64,000 nt of DNA, taken from Pseudomonas fluorescens. Its GTDB lineage: Bacteria > Pseudomonadota > Gammaproteobacteria > Pseudomonadales > Pseudomonadaceae. Of the stretch, positions 1 through 9,567 are shown piece after piece; the first letter of the stretch is position 1, and every line of letters starts with the position of its first letter. The translations under genes and the position numbers were made by a program. The DNA lies in the NCBI RefSeq assembly GCF_900215245.1, contig NZ_LT907842.1:1-64000 (forward strand). Direction: 5' to 3'. Under the pieces are notes generated by a model. It was given only the letters and a program-made list of their open reading frames with translations. It did not search any database and was not told the origin of the DNA.

Positions 1-514
1 AGATGTCTTCACCGAAAAACAGCCCGACGTTATCGGTTGCCGCACACATGGCCAGCACCTTGTGGCGCAGCTTGTCCGGCAGCTTGCCATAACGTTTTTC
101 GGCGGCGCCCTCGGCCATCGGCGCCAGCAGCGGCCGCACCATTTGCGGATGCCCACCCAAGCTGGTAAGCCCCATCGCTGCCGTTGACTCGCGCACAAAC
201 AGATAGATGATCAACAAGCGCCCGACGGTGGCGCGCTCAAAACGAGCGATCCAGTTTTGCGCGTGCAGGCGTAAACCATGGCGCTCCAATAGACCAATAA
301 CGGCCAGGGGCAATAACAAGATCAGTTGCAGGGCACGGGTTTGAAGGAATCCTTCGCCCATGCTGGCGAGAATTCTTTCCAACGGAAAGTGGGCGGCAAG
401 CCCGGTCGCGATAGAGGCGGCGGTGACCACCAACAGCGGATTGAAACGCAAGACGAAGCCAACCACGATGACAAGTACGCCGATCAACGGCCATAGGTTC
501 ACAACAGTTTGCAT
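1..514 (-). CDS. DUF969 family membrane protein (N-terminal part, cut by window edge)
   Basis: The frame starts at an ATG at 514, preceded by an AAGGACC ribosome site, and stays open to position 1, so about 171 residues are visible and the C-terminus lies outside. The protein begins MQTVVNLWPLIGVLVIVVGF and has several hydrophobic stretches. It contains the phrase TSLGGHPQMVRPLLAPMAEG, which I recognise from the DUF969 family of inner-membrane proteins. Family knowledge: DUF969 usually pairs with DUF979, and in pseudomonads the pair often sits beside a pyrrolidone-carboxylate peptidase gene, so a role in permeation of a small carboxylate has been suggested. That context would lie to the left and cannot be seen here. 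Confidence 0.82.
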   Translation of the reverse strand, partial: MQTVVNLWPLIGVLVIVVGFVLRFNPLLVVTAASIATGLAAHFPLERILASMGEGFLQTRALQLILLLPLAVIGLLERHGLRLHAQNWIARFERATVGRLLIIYLFVRESTAAMGLTSLGGHPQMVRPLLAPMAEGAAEKRYGKLPDKLRHKVLAMCAATDNVGLFFGEDI

Positions 515-755
515 GACGATGAGGTCCTTGAATGCGCGCTGCGGCGCCATTACAGCAGGATGTGAACAAAGGGTTCACAGCATGAAAGTAGCGTGCAGCC
601 CGGCGCGGTTTTTATTGTTGACCTGGAAGGTCGAGCGTCAGTGGCGGCAACTGTGCTGCTTGGGGGCGGGGGGTGTCCAACAAGAAAAATTGTTGCTGCA
701 AACCAATAAATTTTGTGGGTGATTGGCGCCAGATGATCCGGCGCCGTGCAAGGAT

Positions 756-1181
756 TCAGCCCAGGTGTTTTTGAAAAAAGTGCCGTTGATGGCCCGGCGG
801 ATAATCAGCGATATGGCCAAACTCACTGAAGCCCAGCTTGCGATAAAAATCCGGCGCCTGGAAGCTGAAGGTGTCCAGCCAGATCCCGGCGCAGCCGCGT
901 TCACGTGCCAACTCTTCAGCGGCGCCCATCAAACGCGTGCCGGTTCCCTGAGTACGCATCGAGTGCGGAACACTCAAGAGTTCAACGAACAACCATCCGT
1001 AGGAAATCTTCCCATATAGGCCGCCCACCACCTCCTGAGAAGTGGGATCACGTAGCAATATGCCGACGGTTTCAAATGCCATTTCGCCGGTATGGCTGAG
1101 GTTATAGGCCCTCAGCGGTTTGAGGATGGCCTCACGCTCCTGCGCTGTTACATCGAACGACACTTCCATTGCCAATTTCAT
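756..1181 (-). CDS. GNAT family N-acetyltransferase
   Basis: This encodes 141 residues from the ATG at 1181, which has GGGAG six bases upstream. An ATG at 1205 in the same frame lacks such a site. The core shows the GNAT order: strand 4 (WLFVELLSVPHSMRTQGTG) followed by the acetyl-CoA pyrophosphate loop and helix (TQGTGTRLMGAAEELARERG), then LDTFSFQAPDFYRKLGF, the usual C-terminal strand with a Tyr suited to act as general acid. Such single-domain enzymes transfer acetyl from acetyl-CoA to an amine. The substrate cannot be deduced. It stands alone between two unrelated minus-strand genes. Confidence 0.85.
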   Translation of the reverse strand: MKLAMEVSFDVTAQEREAILKPLRAYNLSHTGEMAFETVGILLRDPTSQEVVGGLYGKISYGWLFVELLSVPHSMRTQGTGTRLMGAAEELARERGCAGIWLDTFSFQAPDFYRKLGFSEFGHIADYPPGHQRHFFQKHLG

Positions 1182-1439
1182 CGTTTGCTCCCAGGGCTGA
1201 ATCAATCATCCGCCAGTATGCCGGGTCACTGCGGCTTACGCAGCGCCTCATAACCGGGGCAGATGTCTGAGGCCCCAAACCAACACGCCCAGCCCTGCGC
1301 CCGCCCATTTGAAAGCGCGGTATTGATCCACCCAGATCAGCTCCACAGCGAAATCCTGTTACAGGCCTATACTCAATAATGCGGTGGAGCGTATTACGCA
1401 CCGCACACGATACTGTTGCCACCAAAGAGGGTAGCCACT

Positions 1440-1544
1440 ATGTACGCAGGACAAATGGGTATGCCAACAACGAATGGTGAAATACGCTGCCAGTTGGTGG
1501 TTCAAATCATCTGCCTGTTATCGGTTGCTACGCTGTTCTGCTGA
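1440..1544 (+). CDS. possible small hydrophobic-tailed peptide
   Basis: A 34-codon frame starts at an ATG about nine bases after AGAGG. It begins MYAGQMGMPTTNGEIRCQLV and ends in a hydrophobic stretch with two Cys (ICLLSVATLFC). It occupies an otherwise empty gap between two minus-strand genes. I recognise no family. The only support is the ribosome site and the hydrophobic tail, so this may be a chance frame. Confidence 0.2.
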   Translation: MYAGQMGMPTTNGEIRCQLVVQIICLLSVATLFC

Positions 1545-2637
1545 TCAATCAGTCACACCTGCCTTCAATATCTGTCGCTGACCCCCATGCGGCCCGCCCC
1601 TTAGCGCTCGACACTTAAATAACATGCCTGAAGGGCTTGAACTGCGGGCAATAACTATAGGCGCCAGCGTAATGCTGAAGACAGCGAACACCAGCGCAGG
1701 AATAACCCAGAGCATCGAATGGCCTTCAATGAAGGGGCCGTAAATAATACTCAGCCTGTTCATTATAAAAATATGCAAGCAGTACACACCCAGGGTACAG
1801 CCTGCCAGCACATTTAATGTTTTAGCGTACCTGGACAGCCGCGACCCCAGACTAATAAACAGCCGAAACCCGAAAACCGCGCCGACCACAACAAATGGCG
1901 AAAGATAAGAAAAAAACAGCTGATTGGGCGTGCCGTCTCGCAGTGATAACCAATAGGTCGCCAGCGCGGTGCACGCCGCGCGCGTGATAAACCTGCAGCA
2001 TCCGCCACAAGCGATGGCTTCGCCTGCGTGTTGATCCGGTCAAACACGTAAGCCCCAAGAAACACAAACCCACTTAAACCGACAATCGATGAAAGCCCGT
2101 ACACCGTGGCGAGGTCACCCCCAGCCGGATAAAAATAAGACACTAATGGAATAATGCAGGCTACAACGAACCAGAGAGCGAGATAGGTAATCTTTTCCGC
2201 CTCTGTGGAATGTCGATAAATCTTCGACATAAATGGAATAAACAGATAAATCCCTACCAAGGCATACAGGTACCACAGGTGACAATAGGCCGGCCCCTTG
2301 ACCACGGAAAACAGTGAGGCACTTAACCCACTGTAATCGCCACTCAACCTGGCCTTCCACAGCACGTAGAACACCGACCAAAATATCAACGGAGGGAAGA
2401 TGCGTAAAAATCGTTTGGTGTAAAACTGCCTTACGCCTTCTTCCCTGCCCAGCAACAGTGCACCTGACAACATCAAAAAAGTGGGACACACGCCCGAACC
2501 AGTGAGTCGTACGCATTAAAATAAACCCAGTCATGACTGAATTCGGCAACGCCCGTGGCGGACACATGAAGAACAACGACCATTAAGCACGCGACGATTC
2601 GCGTGAAATCCAATCCAACACTTAGGTCTTTTCTCAT
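1545..2637 (-). pseudogene. frameshifted membrane O-acyltransferase (acyltransferase-3 / WecH type)
   Basis: Three frames in series make one acyltransferase-3 protein. The first starts at an ATG at 2637 behind GAAGGGAACA and reads MRKDLSVGLDFTRIVACLMV up to ACVPLF. The second runs from about 2491 (FLMLSGALLLGREEG, then several membrane helices). The third covers roughly 1545-1990 (ALATYWLSLRDGTPNQLFF, then the last helices with LGVYCLHIFIMNRL). The first break lies in a run of six T (minus strand, near 2475), where one extra T would restore PLFLMLSGA. The second lies between about 1960 and 2040. Intact relatives are inner-membrane proteins of about 330 residues that acylate surface sugars. 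Two independent frameshifts suggest decay, although assembly error in the homopolymer is possible. Confidence 0.8.
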
Positions 2638-2882
2638 TGTTCCCTTCGAGCGCCTATCACGCGACATTTGATTTTATTTTATCTGGCAGCCTTATCCTTA
2701 AGGCTGACATCACCAAAACATTCGTTATAACAGTAGCGTGAAAAGCGCCCGTACGGGTATAGGCTATAGTGTGTCGACCCCTTTCAACTCCTGCGTTGAT
2801 TGCCCTCACGCTAGCTTGAAGCAATGCTGTTCAACACTGCACGCCAGAGCCCAAACGGGAGGCCGACTCAAATCGCAGGCAA

Positions 2883-2915
2883 CAAAAAAGGGCCCACCTT
2901 TCGGTGAGCCCTTCT
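2883..2915 (-). terminator. terminator of tRNA-Val(GAC)
   Basis: On the minus strand AAGGGCTCACC, a GAAA loop and GGTGGGCCCTT form a hairpin with one mismatch followed by TTTTTT. It lies just past the CCA end of the tRNA-Val gene, in the right orientation. Confidence 0.8.
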
Positions 2916-2942
2916 AGACCGCCCAGCAGAGCGGATTTTGTT

Positions 2943-3019
2943 TGGTAGGCGCGATTGGACTCGAACCAACGACCCCCACCATGTCAAGGTGGTGCTCTAA
3001 CCAACTGAGCTACGTGCCT
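2943..3019 (-). tRNA. tRNA-Val (anticodon GAC)
   Basis: A 77-base cloverleaf is read on the minus strand: acceptor AGGCACG, D arm TAGCTCAGTTGG, anticodon stem around TTGACAT giving anticodon GAC, T arm GGTTCGAGTCC, and an encoded CCA end. Acceptor position 5 faces C68 as an A-C mismatch. The rest pairs well. Confidence 0.95.
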
Positions 3020-3203
3020 GCTGTGAGGCGGCATTCTACGGAATTCCGGAGGGGTGTCAACATCTTTTTTGCAGCTAACCCTATGAATATGCGAATTATT
3101 TATTGGCGCTGGGCACACCCGAGGTTTTCGGGTGGCTGGCAGGCAATTTTCAACTCAGGTAGGATCGGCGCACTCGTAAAAAATATAAAACAGAGGTTCC
3201 AGG

Positions 3204-4487
3204 ATGGCGAACACCCCCTACCCCCAGTCCTATTACGCCGCATCCGCGAATGCGGTTCCGCCTCGCCCGGTGCTCCAAGGTGAAGTCGAAACCGATGTGT
3301 GCGTGATCGGCGCCGGCTACACCGGCCTTTCAAGCGCGCTGTTTCTGCTGGAGAACGGTTTTCGCGTCACCGTACTGGAAGCCGCCAAAGTGGGGTTCGG
3401 CGCCTCGGGCCGCAATGGTGGGCAGATCGTCAACAGCTACAGCCGCGATATCGATGTGATCGAGCGTAGCGTCGGCCCCAAGCAGGCACAGTTGCTTGGG
3501 CAGATGGCATTTGAAGGCGGCAAGATTATTCGCGAGCGCGTGGCCAAATATCAGATCCAGTGCGACCTGAAGGACGGTGGCGTGTTCGCCGCGCTTAATA
3601 GCAAGCATATGGGCCACCTGGAGTCACAGAAGCGCCTGTGGGAGCGCTATGGCCATACGCAGCTGGAGTTACTGGACGAGCGCCGTATCCGCGAAGTGGT
3701 GGCCTGTGACAACTATGTCGGCGGCCTGCTGGACATGAGCGGCGGACACATTCATCCGCTTAACCTGGCGCTGGGTGAGGCGGCGGCTGTGGAATCCCTG
3801 GGCGGCACGATCTACGAGCAATCGGCAGCGGTGCGTATCGAGCGCGGCGCCAACCCGGTGGTGCATACCGCCGAGGGCAAGGTCAGGGCCAAGTTCATCA
3901 TCGTCGCGGGCAACGCCTACCTCGGGAACCTGGTGCCGGAGCTGGCGGCCAAGTCGATGCCATGCGGCACTCAGGTCATCACCACCGCACCACTGGGCGA
4001 CGAACTGGCCAAGACGTTACTGCCGCAGGATTACTGCGTCGAGGACTGCAACTACCTGCTGGACTATTATCGCCTCACCAGCGACAAGCGCCTGATCTTC
4101 GGCGGCGGCGTGGTGTATGGCGCACGCGACCCGGCCAACATCGAAGCAATCATCCGCCCGAAGATGCTCAAAGCGTTCCCGCAGCTCAAAGATGTGAAAA
4201 TCGACTACGCCTGGACCGGCAATTTCCTGCTGACCCTGTCGCGCCTGCCGCAGGTCGGTCGTCTGGGGGACAACATCTATTACTCCCAGGGCTGCAGCGG
4301 CCATGGCGTGACGTACACGCACTTGGCTGGCAAGGTACTGGCGGAGGCGTTGAGAGGCCAGGCTGAGCGTTTTGATGCGTTTGCCGATCTGCCGCACTAC
4401 CCGTTCCCGGGTGGGCAACTGTTGCGCACACCGTTTGCTGCGCTGGGCGCGTGGTACTACGGGCTGCGAGATAAGCTGGGGTTCTGA
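3204..4487 (+). CDS. puuB: FAD-dependent amine oxidoreductase, gamma-glutamylputrescine oxidase-like
   Basis: A 427-residue DAO-type flavoenzyme. The Rossmann motif GAGYTGLSSALFLLENG sits at about residues 37-53, followed by VLEAAKVGFGASGRNGGQIV, typical of the PuuB branch. The C-terminal FAD-contacting segment SQGCSGHGVTYTHLAGKVLA is present. PuuB oxidises gamma-glutamylputrescine to the aldehyde in the putrescine-to-GABA route. Several paralogues with other amine substrates exist in pseudomonads, so the exact substrate is inferred. The start follows CAGAGGTTCCAGG. The gene stands alone between tRNA genes. The sad/ptrR pair at 37.6-40 kb would handle the last step of the same pathway. Confidence 0.8.
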   Translation: MANTPYPQSYYAASANAVPPRPVLQGEVETDVCVIGAGYTGLSSALFLLENGFRVTVLEAAKVGFGASGRNGGQIVNSYSRDIDVIERSVGPKQAQLLGQMAFEGGKIIRERVAKYQIQCDLKDGGVFAALNSKHMGHLESQKRLWERYGHTQLELLDERRIREVVACDNYVGGLLDMSGGHIHPLNLALGEAAAVESLGGTIYEQSAAVRIERGANPVVHTAEGKVRAKFIIVAGNAYLGNLVPELAAKSMPCGTQVITTAPLGDELAKTLLPQDYCVEDCNYLLDYYRLTSDKRLIFGGGVVYGARDPANIEAIIRPKMLKAFPQLKDVKIDYAWTGNFLLTLSRLPQVGRLGDNIYYSQGCSGHGVTYTHLAGKVLAEALRGQAERFDAFADLPHYPFPGGQLLRTPFAALGAWYYGLRDKLGF

Positions 4488-4498
4488 GCCTACCTGAT

Positions 4499-4528
4499 TG
4501 TGGGAGCGGGCTTGCTCGCTCCCACATT
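4499..4528. repeat. single REP-like palindrome
   Basis: TGTGGGAGCGGGCTTGCTCG is followed by CTCCCACA, forming a near-perfect palindrome just after the puuB-like stop. It has the same core as the REP sequences at 9.45, 21.5 and 33.5 kb, but a second inverted copy is missing here. It may also serve as a 3' hairpin. Confidence 0.75.
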
Positions 4529-4563
4529 TCTGACCGGGAACAGCCGGAGCCAAATTGCAGACA

Positions 4564-4594
4564 CAAAAAACCCCGGTCTTTCGACCAGGGTCTT
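4564..4594 (-). terminator. terminator of the tRNA-Asp/Val cluster
   Basis: The minus strand reads AGACCCTGGTCGAAAGACCG then GGGTTTTTTG: a GC-rich hairpin with a GAAA-type loop and a T run, downstream of the three minus-strand tRNA genes. Confidence 0.8.
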
Positions 4595-4664
4595 TGCTAT
4601 CGGATCAAAGAAGCTTAACGCTTGCTTTGTGCTTCAAGGCGTTCAGTGGGCCTTGAGGCAGATA

Positions 4665-4741
4665 TGGCGCAGCGGACGGGACTCGAACCCGCGACCCCCG
4701 GCGTGACAGGCCGGTATTCTAACCGACTGAACTACCGCTGC
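4665..4741 (-). tRNA. tRNA-Asp (anticodon GTC), copy 2 in transcription order
   Basis: A 77-base cloverleaf with acceptor GCAGCGG/CCGCTGC, D arm TAGTTCAGTCGGTTAGA, anticodon loop CTGTCAC giving GTC, T arm GGGTTCGAGTCCC and an encoded CCA. It is identical in sequence to the copy at 4847-4923. Confidence 0.96.
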
Positions 4742-4846
4742 GTATCGCTTGACCGGCTGCGCGTAAACGCTCAACCGTCTTTAAACATCTGATCAATCAG
4801 CCTTGGCTGTTCGATCTCAAGCCCGACAAGTCGAACCCGGAAAATA

Positions 4847-4923
4847 TGGCGCAGCGGACGGGACTCGAACCCGCGACCCCCGGCGTGACAGGCCGGTATT
4901 CTAACCGACTGAACTACCGCTGC
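4847..4923 (-). tRNA. tRNA-Asp (anticodon GTC), copy 1 in transcription order
   Basis: A second, identical tRNA-Asp gene 105 bases upstream of the other in transcription order, with an encoded CCA. The three tRNA genes share direction and a single terminator, so they are probably one transcript processed by RNases. Confidence 0.96.
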
Positions 4924-4978
4924 GCGTCGGTGCAACCTTTAACGTTGCGTCTTGCCCTGAAGCAAAACTCTCAAGAAG

Positions 4979-5054
4979 TGGTGGGTGATGACGGGATCGA
5001 ACCGCCGACCCTCTGCTTGTAAGGCAGATGCTCTCCCAGCTGAGCTAATCACCC
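4979..5054 (-). tRNA. tRNA-Val (anticodon TAC)
   Basis: A 76-base cloverleaf: acceptor GGGTGAT/ATCACCC, D arm TAGCTCAGCTGGGAGA, anticodon loop CTTACAA giving TAC, T arm CGGTTCGATCCCG, encoded CCA. It is the first gene of the Val-Asp-Asp array in transcription order. Confidence 0.96.
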
Positions 5055-5161
5055 TTTGCTTCGTTGAGGCCGCGAAATTTACGCAGGTAGCGGACCTAAG
5101 TCAATAGCCCGCTTGAAGTTTTTCTGAAAAAGACAAAATTGCTTCAAGACGGCGACCGGCC

Positions 5162-5941
5162 CTACTCGCTGTAAATCATCTTCTTGCTCATGCCACCGTC
5201 CACCACAAACTCCTGCCCGGTGACAAACCCCGCCTGACGCGACAGCAACCACGCCACCATCGCCGCCACGTCCTCAACCGTACCCACCCTGCCCGCCGGA
5301 TGCTGGGCGTGATCGGCATCGGTCAAAGGCTCGGCACGCCGAGCAGCAGGATCACGCGCATCGATCCAGCCAGGGCTGACGGCGTTGACCCGCACCTCTG
5401 GCCCCAGACTCATGGCCAAGGCGTGCGTCAGGGCCAGCAGGCCGCCCTTACTCGCCGCGTACGCTTCGGTGTCGGGCTCTGACTGGCGGGCCCGGGTCGA
5501 CGCCAGGTTGACGATGGCACCGCCGTGGGCACGCAGATACGGCGCACAGTGCTTGGCCAACAACATCGGCCCACTGAGGTTCACCGCCAGCACCCGGTTC
5601 CAGTAAGTCAGGTCAAGGCTCTCCAGGGTGATATTGCGCGGGTCGGCCACCGCCGCATTGCACACCAACGCATCCAGGCGCCCAAACTGCCCCAGCACTT
5701 CGGCAACACCCTGGGCGACCTGTTTCTCGTCGGCCACGTCCATGGTAATAAACCAGGCATTGTCACCCAACACCTTGGACACCTTGGAACCGCGCTCGCG
5801 GTCCAGGTCGGTCAACACCACCTGCCAGCCTTCGCTGATCAGCCACGCCGCGATCCCAAGGCCAATGCCTCGGGCCGCGCCCGTCACCAGTGCGACGCGA
5901 CCGTTACCGACCGCCGCAGCCTCCATGGACCACTCGATCAC
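5162..5941 (-). CDS. short-chain dehydrogenase/reductase, co-transcribed with metZ
   Basis: A 259-residue SDR: the nucleotide-binding motif [12 protein letters not shown] lies near residue 20, followed by LTDLDRERG (Asp at the end of strand 2), NAAV, catalytic Ser in LASTRA, and YAASKGG holding the Tyr and Lys. The C-terminus [17 protein letters not shown] is typical of classical SDRs. The GTG at 5941 overlaps the metZ stop (TTGTGA), so the two are translationally coupled. An ATG at 5926 is the alternative start. It is an NAD(P)-dependent oxidoreductase of unknown substrate. The gene follows metZ here as in other pseudomonads, but no link to methionine is proven. Confidence 0.88.
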   Translation of the reverse strand: MIEWSMEAAAVGNGRVALVTGAARGIGLGIAAWLISEGWQVVLTDLDRERGSKVSKVLGDNAWFITMDVADEKQVAQGVAEVLGQFGRLDALVCNAAVADPRNITLESLDLTYWNRVLAVNLSGPMLLAKHCAPYLRAHGGAIVNLASTRARQSEPDTEAYAASKGGLLALTHALAMSLGPEVRVNAVSPGWIDARDPAARRAEPLTDADHAQHPAGRVGTVEDVAAMVAWLLSRQAGFVTGQEFVVDGGMSKKMIYSE

Positions 5942-7149
5942 AAGGCCGCCAGCCCGCGAGCCAGGTCAGCTTGCAAATCGGCGACGTCTTCGAGGCCGAC
6001 CGCGATACGGATCAAGCTATCGCGAATGCCGGCAGCTTCACGTTCCTGTGGCGCGAGGCGCCCGTGGGAGGTGGTGCTCGGGTGGGTGATGGTGGTCTTG
6101 CTGTCACCCAGGTTGGCCGTGATGGAGATCAGGCGCGTCGCGTCGATAAAGCGCCAGGCGCCGTCTTTGCCGCCCTTTACTTCAAAGCTCACCACGGCAC
6201 CGAAACCACGCTGCTGACGCTGGGCCAACGCGTGTTGCGGGTGGCTCTCGAGGCCGGCGTAATGAACTTTCTCAATCCCGTCCTGCTGCTCCAGCCACTC
6301 GGCCAGGGCCTGGGCATTGGCACAGTGGGCCTTCATACGCAGGCTGAGGGTCTCCAGGCCCTTGAGGAAGATCCACGCGTTAAACGGGCTCAGGGTCGGA
6401 CCGGCGGTGCGCAAGAAGCCCACCACTTCCTTCATCTGCTCGCTGCGCCCGGCAACCACGCCACCCATGCAACGGCCCTGGCCGTCGATGAACTTGGTGG
6501 CCGAGTGCACAACAATGTCCGCGCCCAGCTTCAACGGCTGTTGCAGCGCCGGGGTGCAGAAGCAGTTGTCGACCACCAGCATCGCGCCCTTGGCGTGGGC
6601 CACTTCGGCCAATGCAGCGATATCCACCAACTCAGCCAGCGGGTTGGAAGGCGACTCGACGAACAGCAACTTGGTGTTGGCCTTGATCGCAGCATCCCAG
6701 CCGGACAGATCCGCCAGGGGCACATAGTCCACTTCGATGCCGAAGCGCTTGAAGTACTTCTCGAACAGGCTGATGGTGGAGCCGAACACACTGCGCGACA
6801 CCAGCACATGATCGCCAGCGCTGCACAAGCTCATCACCACCGCCAGGATGGCCGCCATGCCGGTCGCGGTCGCCACCGCCTGCTCGGCACCTTCCAGCGC
6901 CGCGATACGCTCTTCGAACGCACGCACGGTCGGGTTGGTGTAGCGCGAGTAAACGTTGCCCGGCACTTCACCGGCGAAACGCGCGGCAGCGTCGGCGGCT
7001 GTACGGAACACATAGCTGGAGGTGAAGAACATCGGGTCACCGTGCTCACCTTCGGGGGTGCGGTGCTGCCCGGCGCGCACAGCCAGGGTATCGAACGCTA
7101 CGCCATCGAGGTCGCTGTCCAACCGACCGGCATCCCATTCCTGACTCAT
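5938..7149 (-). CDS. metZ: O-succinylhomoserine sulfhydrylase
   Basis: A 403-residue PLP enzyme of the Cys/Met metabolism family, fold type I. It makes homocysteine directly from O-succinylhomoserine and sulfide, the usual methionine route in pseudomonads. The pocket is recognisable: [20 protein letters not shown] near residue 68, [21 protein letters not shown], and the PLP lysine in [17 protein letters not shown] at about residue 210. The length matches the family. It lies downstream of purF behind a terminator hairpin at 7189-7208, so it probably has its own promoter. It overlaps the SDR gene by four bases. Confidence 0.95.
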   Translation of the reverse strand: MSQEWDAGRLDSDLDGVAFDTLAVRAGQHRTPEGEHGDPMFFTSSYVFRTAADAAARFAGEVPGNVYSRYTNPTVRAFEERIAALEGAEQAVATATGMAAILAVVMSLCSAGDHVLVSRSVFGSTISLFEKYFKRFGIEVDYVPLADLSGWDAAIKANTKLLFVESPSNPLAELVDIAALAEVAHAKGAMLVVDNCFCTPALQQPLKLGADIVVHSATKFIDGQGRCMGGVVAGRSEQMKEVVGFLRTAGPTLSPFNAWIFLKGLETLSLRMKAHCANAQALAEWLEQQDGIEKVHYAGLESHPQHALAQRQQRGFGAVVSFEVKGGKDGAWRFIDATRLISITANLGDSKTTITHPSTTSHGRLAPQEREAAGIRDSLIRIAVGLEDVADLQADLARGLAAL

Positions 7150-7188
7150 GCTGCGACTCCTTACTCAATGCTTTATTTAAGATACAAA

Positions 7189-7208
7189 ACCGGCCCCTCA
7201 GGGCCGGT
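7189..7208 (-). terminator. terminator between purF and metZ
   Basis: The minus strand reads ACCGGCCCTGAGGGGCCGGT and then TTTGT. It is a tight palindromic hairpin directly after the purF stop and 40 bases before the metZ start. Confidence 0.7.
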
Positions 7209-7214
7209 GTTTAC

Positions 7215-8720
7215 TCAGTTGTTGTACAGATCGATGATCGCGCTGACCGCCTGGGTCTTGATCTTCGACGAGTCGTTACGCGCCTGCTCGATTTTGTTCA
7301 GGTAAGCCTCGTCGACATCACCGGTCACGTACTTGCCGTCGAACACGGCGCAGTCGAACTCGGCGATTTTGATCTTGCCACCACCGACCGCCTCGATCAG
7401 GTCCGGCAGGTCCTGATAGATCAACCAGTCAGCGCCGATCAGGTCGGCCACATCCTGGGTCGAACGGTTGTGGGCGATCAGCTCGTGGGCGCTCGGCATG
7501 TCGATACCGTAGACGTTCGGGTAACGCACAGCAGGTGCGGCGGAACAGAAGTACACGTTCTTCGCACCGGCTTCGCGGGCCATCTGGATAATCTGCTTGC
7601 ACGTGGTGCCGCGGACGATGGAGTCGTCCACCAGCATGACGTTCTTGCCACGAAATTCCAGCTCAATGGCGTTGAGCTTCTGGCGGACCGACTTCTTGCG
7701 CGCTGCCTGGCCCGGCATGATGAAGGTACGGCCGATGTAGCGGTTCTTGACGAAACCCTCGCGGAACTTGACGCCCAGATGGTTGGCCAGTTCCAGTGCA
7801 GCGGTACGGCTGGTGTCCGGAATCGGGATCACCACATCGATATCGTGCTCTGGACGCTCGCGCAGGATCTTCTCGGCCAGCTTCTCACCCATGCGCAGAC
7901 GCGCCTTGTACACCGAAACGCCGTCGATGATCGAATCCGGACGCGCCAGGTAGACGTGTTCGAAGATGCACGGGGTGAGTTTCGGGGCCACTGCGCACTG
8001 GCGGGTGTGCAGCTTGCCATCTTCGGTGATGTACACCGCTTCGCCCGGCGCCAGGTCACGGATCAGGGTGAAACCCAGCACGTCCAGGGACACGCTTTCG
8101 GAAGCGATCATGTACTCGACGCCTTCGTCGGTGTGACGCTGGCCGAACACGATCGGGCGGATGCCGTGCGGGTCGCGGAAACCGACAATGCCATAACCGG
8201 TGATCATGGCCACTACCGCGTAGCCACCGACGCAACGGTTGTGCACGTCAGTGACGGCCGCGAACACATCTTCTTCGGTCGGCTGCAGCTTGCCACGCTG
8301 GGCCAGCTCGTGAGCGAACACGTTAAGCAGCACTTCCGAGTCGGAGTTGGTGTTGACGTGGCGCAGGTCAGATTCGTAAATCTCCTTGGCCAGCTGTTCA
8401 ACGTTGGTCAGGTTACCGTTGTGCGCCAGGGTGATGCCGTAAGGCGAGTTGACGTAAAACGGTTGAGCTTCGGCCGAGGTCGAGCTACCGGCAGTCGGGT
8501 AACGCACATGGCCAATGCCCATGTGCCCGACGAGGCGCTGCATGTGACGCTGATGGAACACGTCACGCACCAGACCATTGTCCTTGCGCAGGAATAACCG
8601 GCCGTCGTGGCTGGTCACAATACCGGCAGCGTCCTGGCCGCGGTGCTGGAGGACGGTTAGCGCGTCATACAGCGCCTGATTGACGTTCGACTTACCGACG
8701 ATACCGACGATGCCACACAT
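7215..8720 (-). CDS. purF: amidophosphoribosyltransferase
   Basis: 501 residues from the ATG at 8720. This start leaves Cys2 ([20 protein letters not shown]) free to be the N-terminal nucleophile after Met removal, whereas the frame also extends three codons upstream. PurF takes ammonia from glutamine and adds it to PRPP, the first committed step of purine synthesis. The Ntn-hydrolase glutaminase domain covers about residues 1-240 and the phosphoribosyltransferase domain the rest, with the PRPP loop [18 protein letters not shown] near residue 365. The length is typical. cvpA lies immediately upstream, the classic arrangement. Confidence 0.97.
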   Translation of the reverse strand: MCGIVGIVGKSNVNQALYDALTVLQHRGQDAAGIVTSHDGRLFLRKDNGLVRDVFHQRHMQRLVGHMGIGHVRYPTAGSSTSAEAQPFYVNSPYGITLAHNGNLTNVEQLAKEIYESDLRHVNTNSDSEVLLNVFAHELAQRGKLQPTEEDVFAAVTDVHNRCVGGYAVVAMITGYGIVGFRDPHGIRPIVFGQRHTDEGVEYMIASESVSLDVLGFTLIRDLAPGEAVYITEDGKLHTRQCAVAPKLTPCIFEHVYLARPDSIIDGVSVYKARLRMGEKLAEKILRERPEHDIDVVIPIPDTSRTAALELANHLGVKFREGFVKNRYIGRTFIMPGQAARKKSVRQKLNAIELEFRGKNVMLVDDSIVRGTTCKQIIQMAREAGAKNVYFCSAAPAVRYPNVYGIDMPSAHELIAHNRSTQDVADLIGADWLIYQDLPDLIEAVGGGKIKIAEFDCAVFDGKYVTGDVDEAYLNKIEQARNDSSKIKTQAVSAIIDLYNN

Positions 8721-8761
8721 GCGACGCAACCCCTACTTAATGAATCTTGACTGAACACAGC

Positions 8762-9319
8762 TTACTGAGGCGTTTTGGCCGGTAAAAGGTGTTCCTTGAA
8801 CGGAAGATCAGCGGGTACGCTGATTCCGCTGGCCAGCCACTGACTGCTCCACCCCAGAATGAGGTTCTTGGACCAGTCTGCAACCAATAGAAATTTTGGC
8901 ACGAGTACCGACTCCTGCCACCACGAATCCTGCTGTACCGGCCCCAGGCTCAATAGCCCGACCGCCACCACCACCAGCAGCCCGCCACGCGCGGCGCCGA
9001 AGGCCATGCCGAGGAATCGATCGGTCCCGGAGAGGCCGGTGACACGTATCAACTCGCCAATAAGATAATTGACCATTGCCCCCACCAGCAGCGTGGCGAT
9101 GAACATGATGGCGCAGCCCGCGATAACGCGAGCCGAAGGTGTTTCGATATACCCGGCCAGGTAAACCGACAGTGAACCACCGAACATCCAGGCTACGACT
9201 CCTGCGATGATCCAGGTCAGCAACGACAGTGCTTCTTTTACGAAGCCGCGGCTTAGACTGATCAAAGCGGAGATGGCGACGATTGCAACGATCGCCCAAT
9301 CAACCCAGGTAAATGGCAC
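8762..9319 (-). CDS. cvpA: CvpA family inner-membrane protein
   Basis: 185 residues with four hydrophobic helices, beginning FTWVDWAIVAIVAISALISL. The conserved segment RGFVKEALSLLTWIIAG follows the first helix and ends helix two. CvpA is needed for colicin V production in E. coli and appears in the purF operon in many proteobacteria. Its molecular activity is not established. It sits 41 bases upstream of purF on the same strand, which fits an operon. Confidence 0.93.
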   Translation of the reverse strand: MPFTWVDWAIVAIVAISALISLSRGFVKEALSLLTWIIAGVVAWMFGGSLSVYLAGYIETPSARVIAGCAIMFIATLLVGAMVNYLIGELIRVTGLSGTDRFLGMAFGAARGGLLVVVAVGLLSLGPVQQDSWWQESVLVPKFLLVADWSKNLILGWSSQWLASGISVPADLPFKEHLLPAKTPQ

Positions 9320-9452
9320 AGTGCAGCCTACGGACGGATAAGGCGGCGCATTTTAGCAGAGCGCTCGGCTATCGGTAAGCTGTGATTGCGGGTGCTTTGC
9401 AAATCAATGGGTTGCCCATAGATAACGCCCTGCCAAGACCAGCACAAAACCA

Positions 9453-9544
9453 ATGTGGGAGCGGGCTTGCTCGCGAATACAGAGTGCCAGATACACATTC
9501 AGTGACTGACACTGCGTATTCGCGAGCAAGCCCGCTCCCACATT
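9453..9544. repeat. REPIN (two inverted REP sequences)
   Basis: AATGTGGGAGCGGGCTTGCT with CGCGAATAC is mirrored by GTATTCGCGAGCAAGCCCGC with TCCCACATT. The arms are about 30 bases with a 33-base spacer. It lies in the dedD-cvpA gap. The arrangement fits a REP doublet, an element usually mobilised in trans by a RAYT transposase. No RAYT gene is in this window. Confidence 0.9.
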
Positions 9545-9567
9545 TGAACCGTATTACCCGCTTAAAA

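Noticed and set aside
2115..2576. A 153-codon minus-strand frame inside the acyltransferase region
   Set aside because: It is out of frame with the recognisable acyltransferase segments and has no membrane helices.
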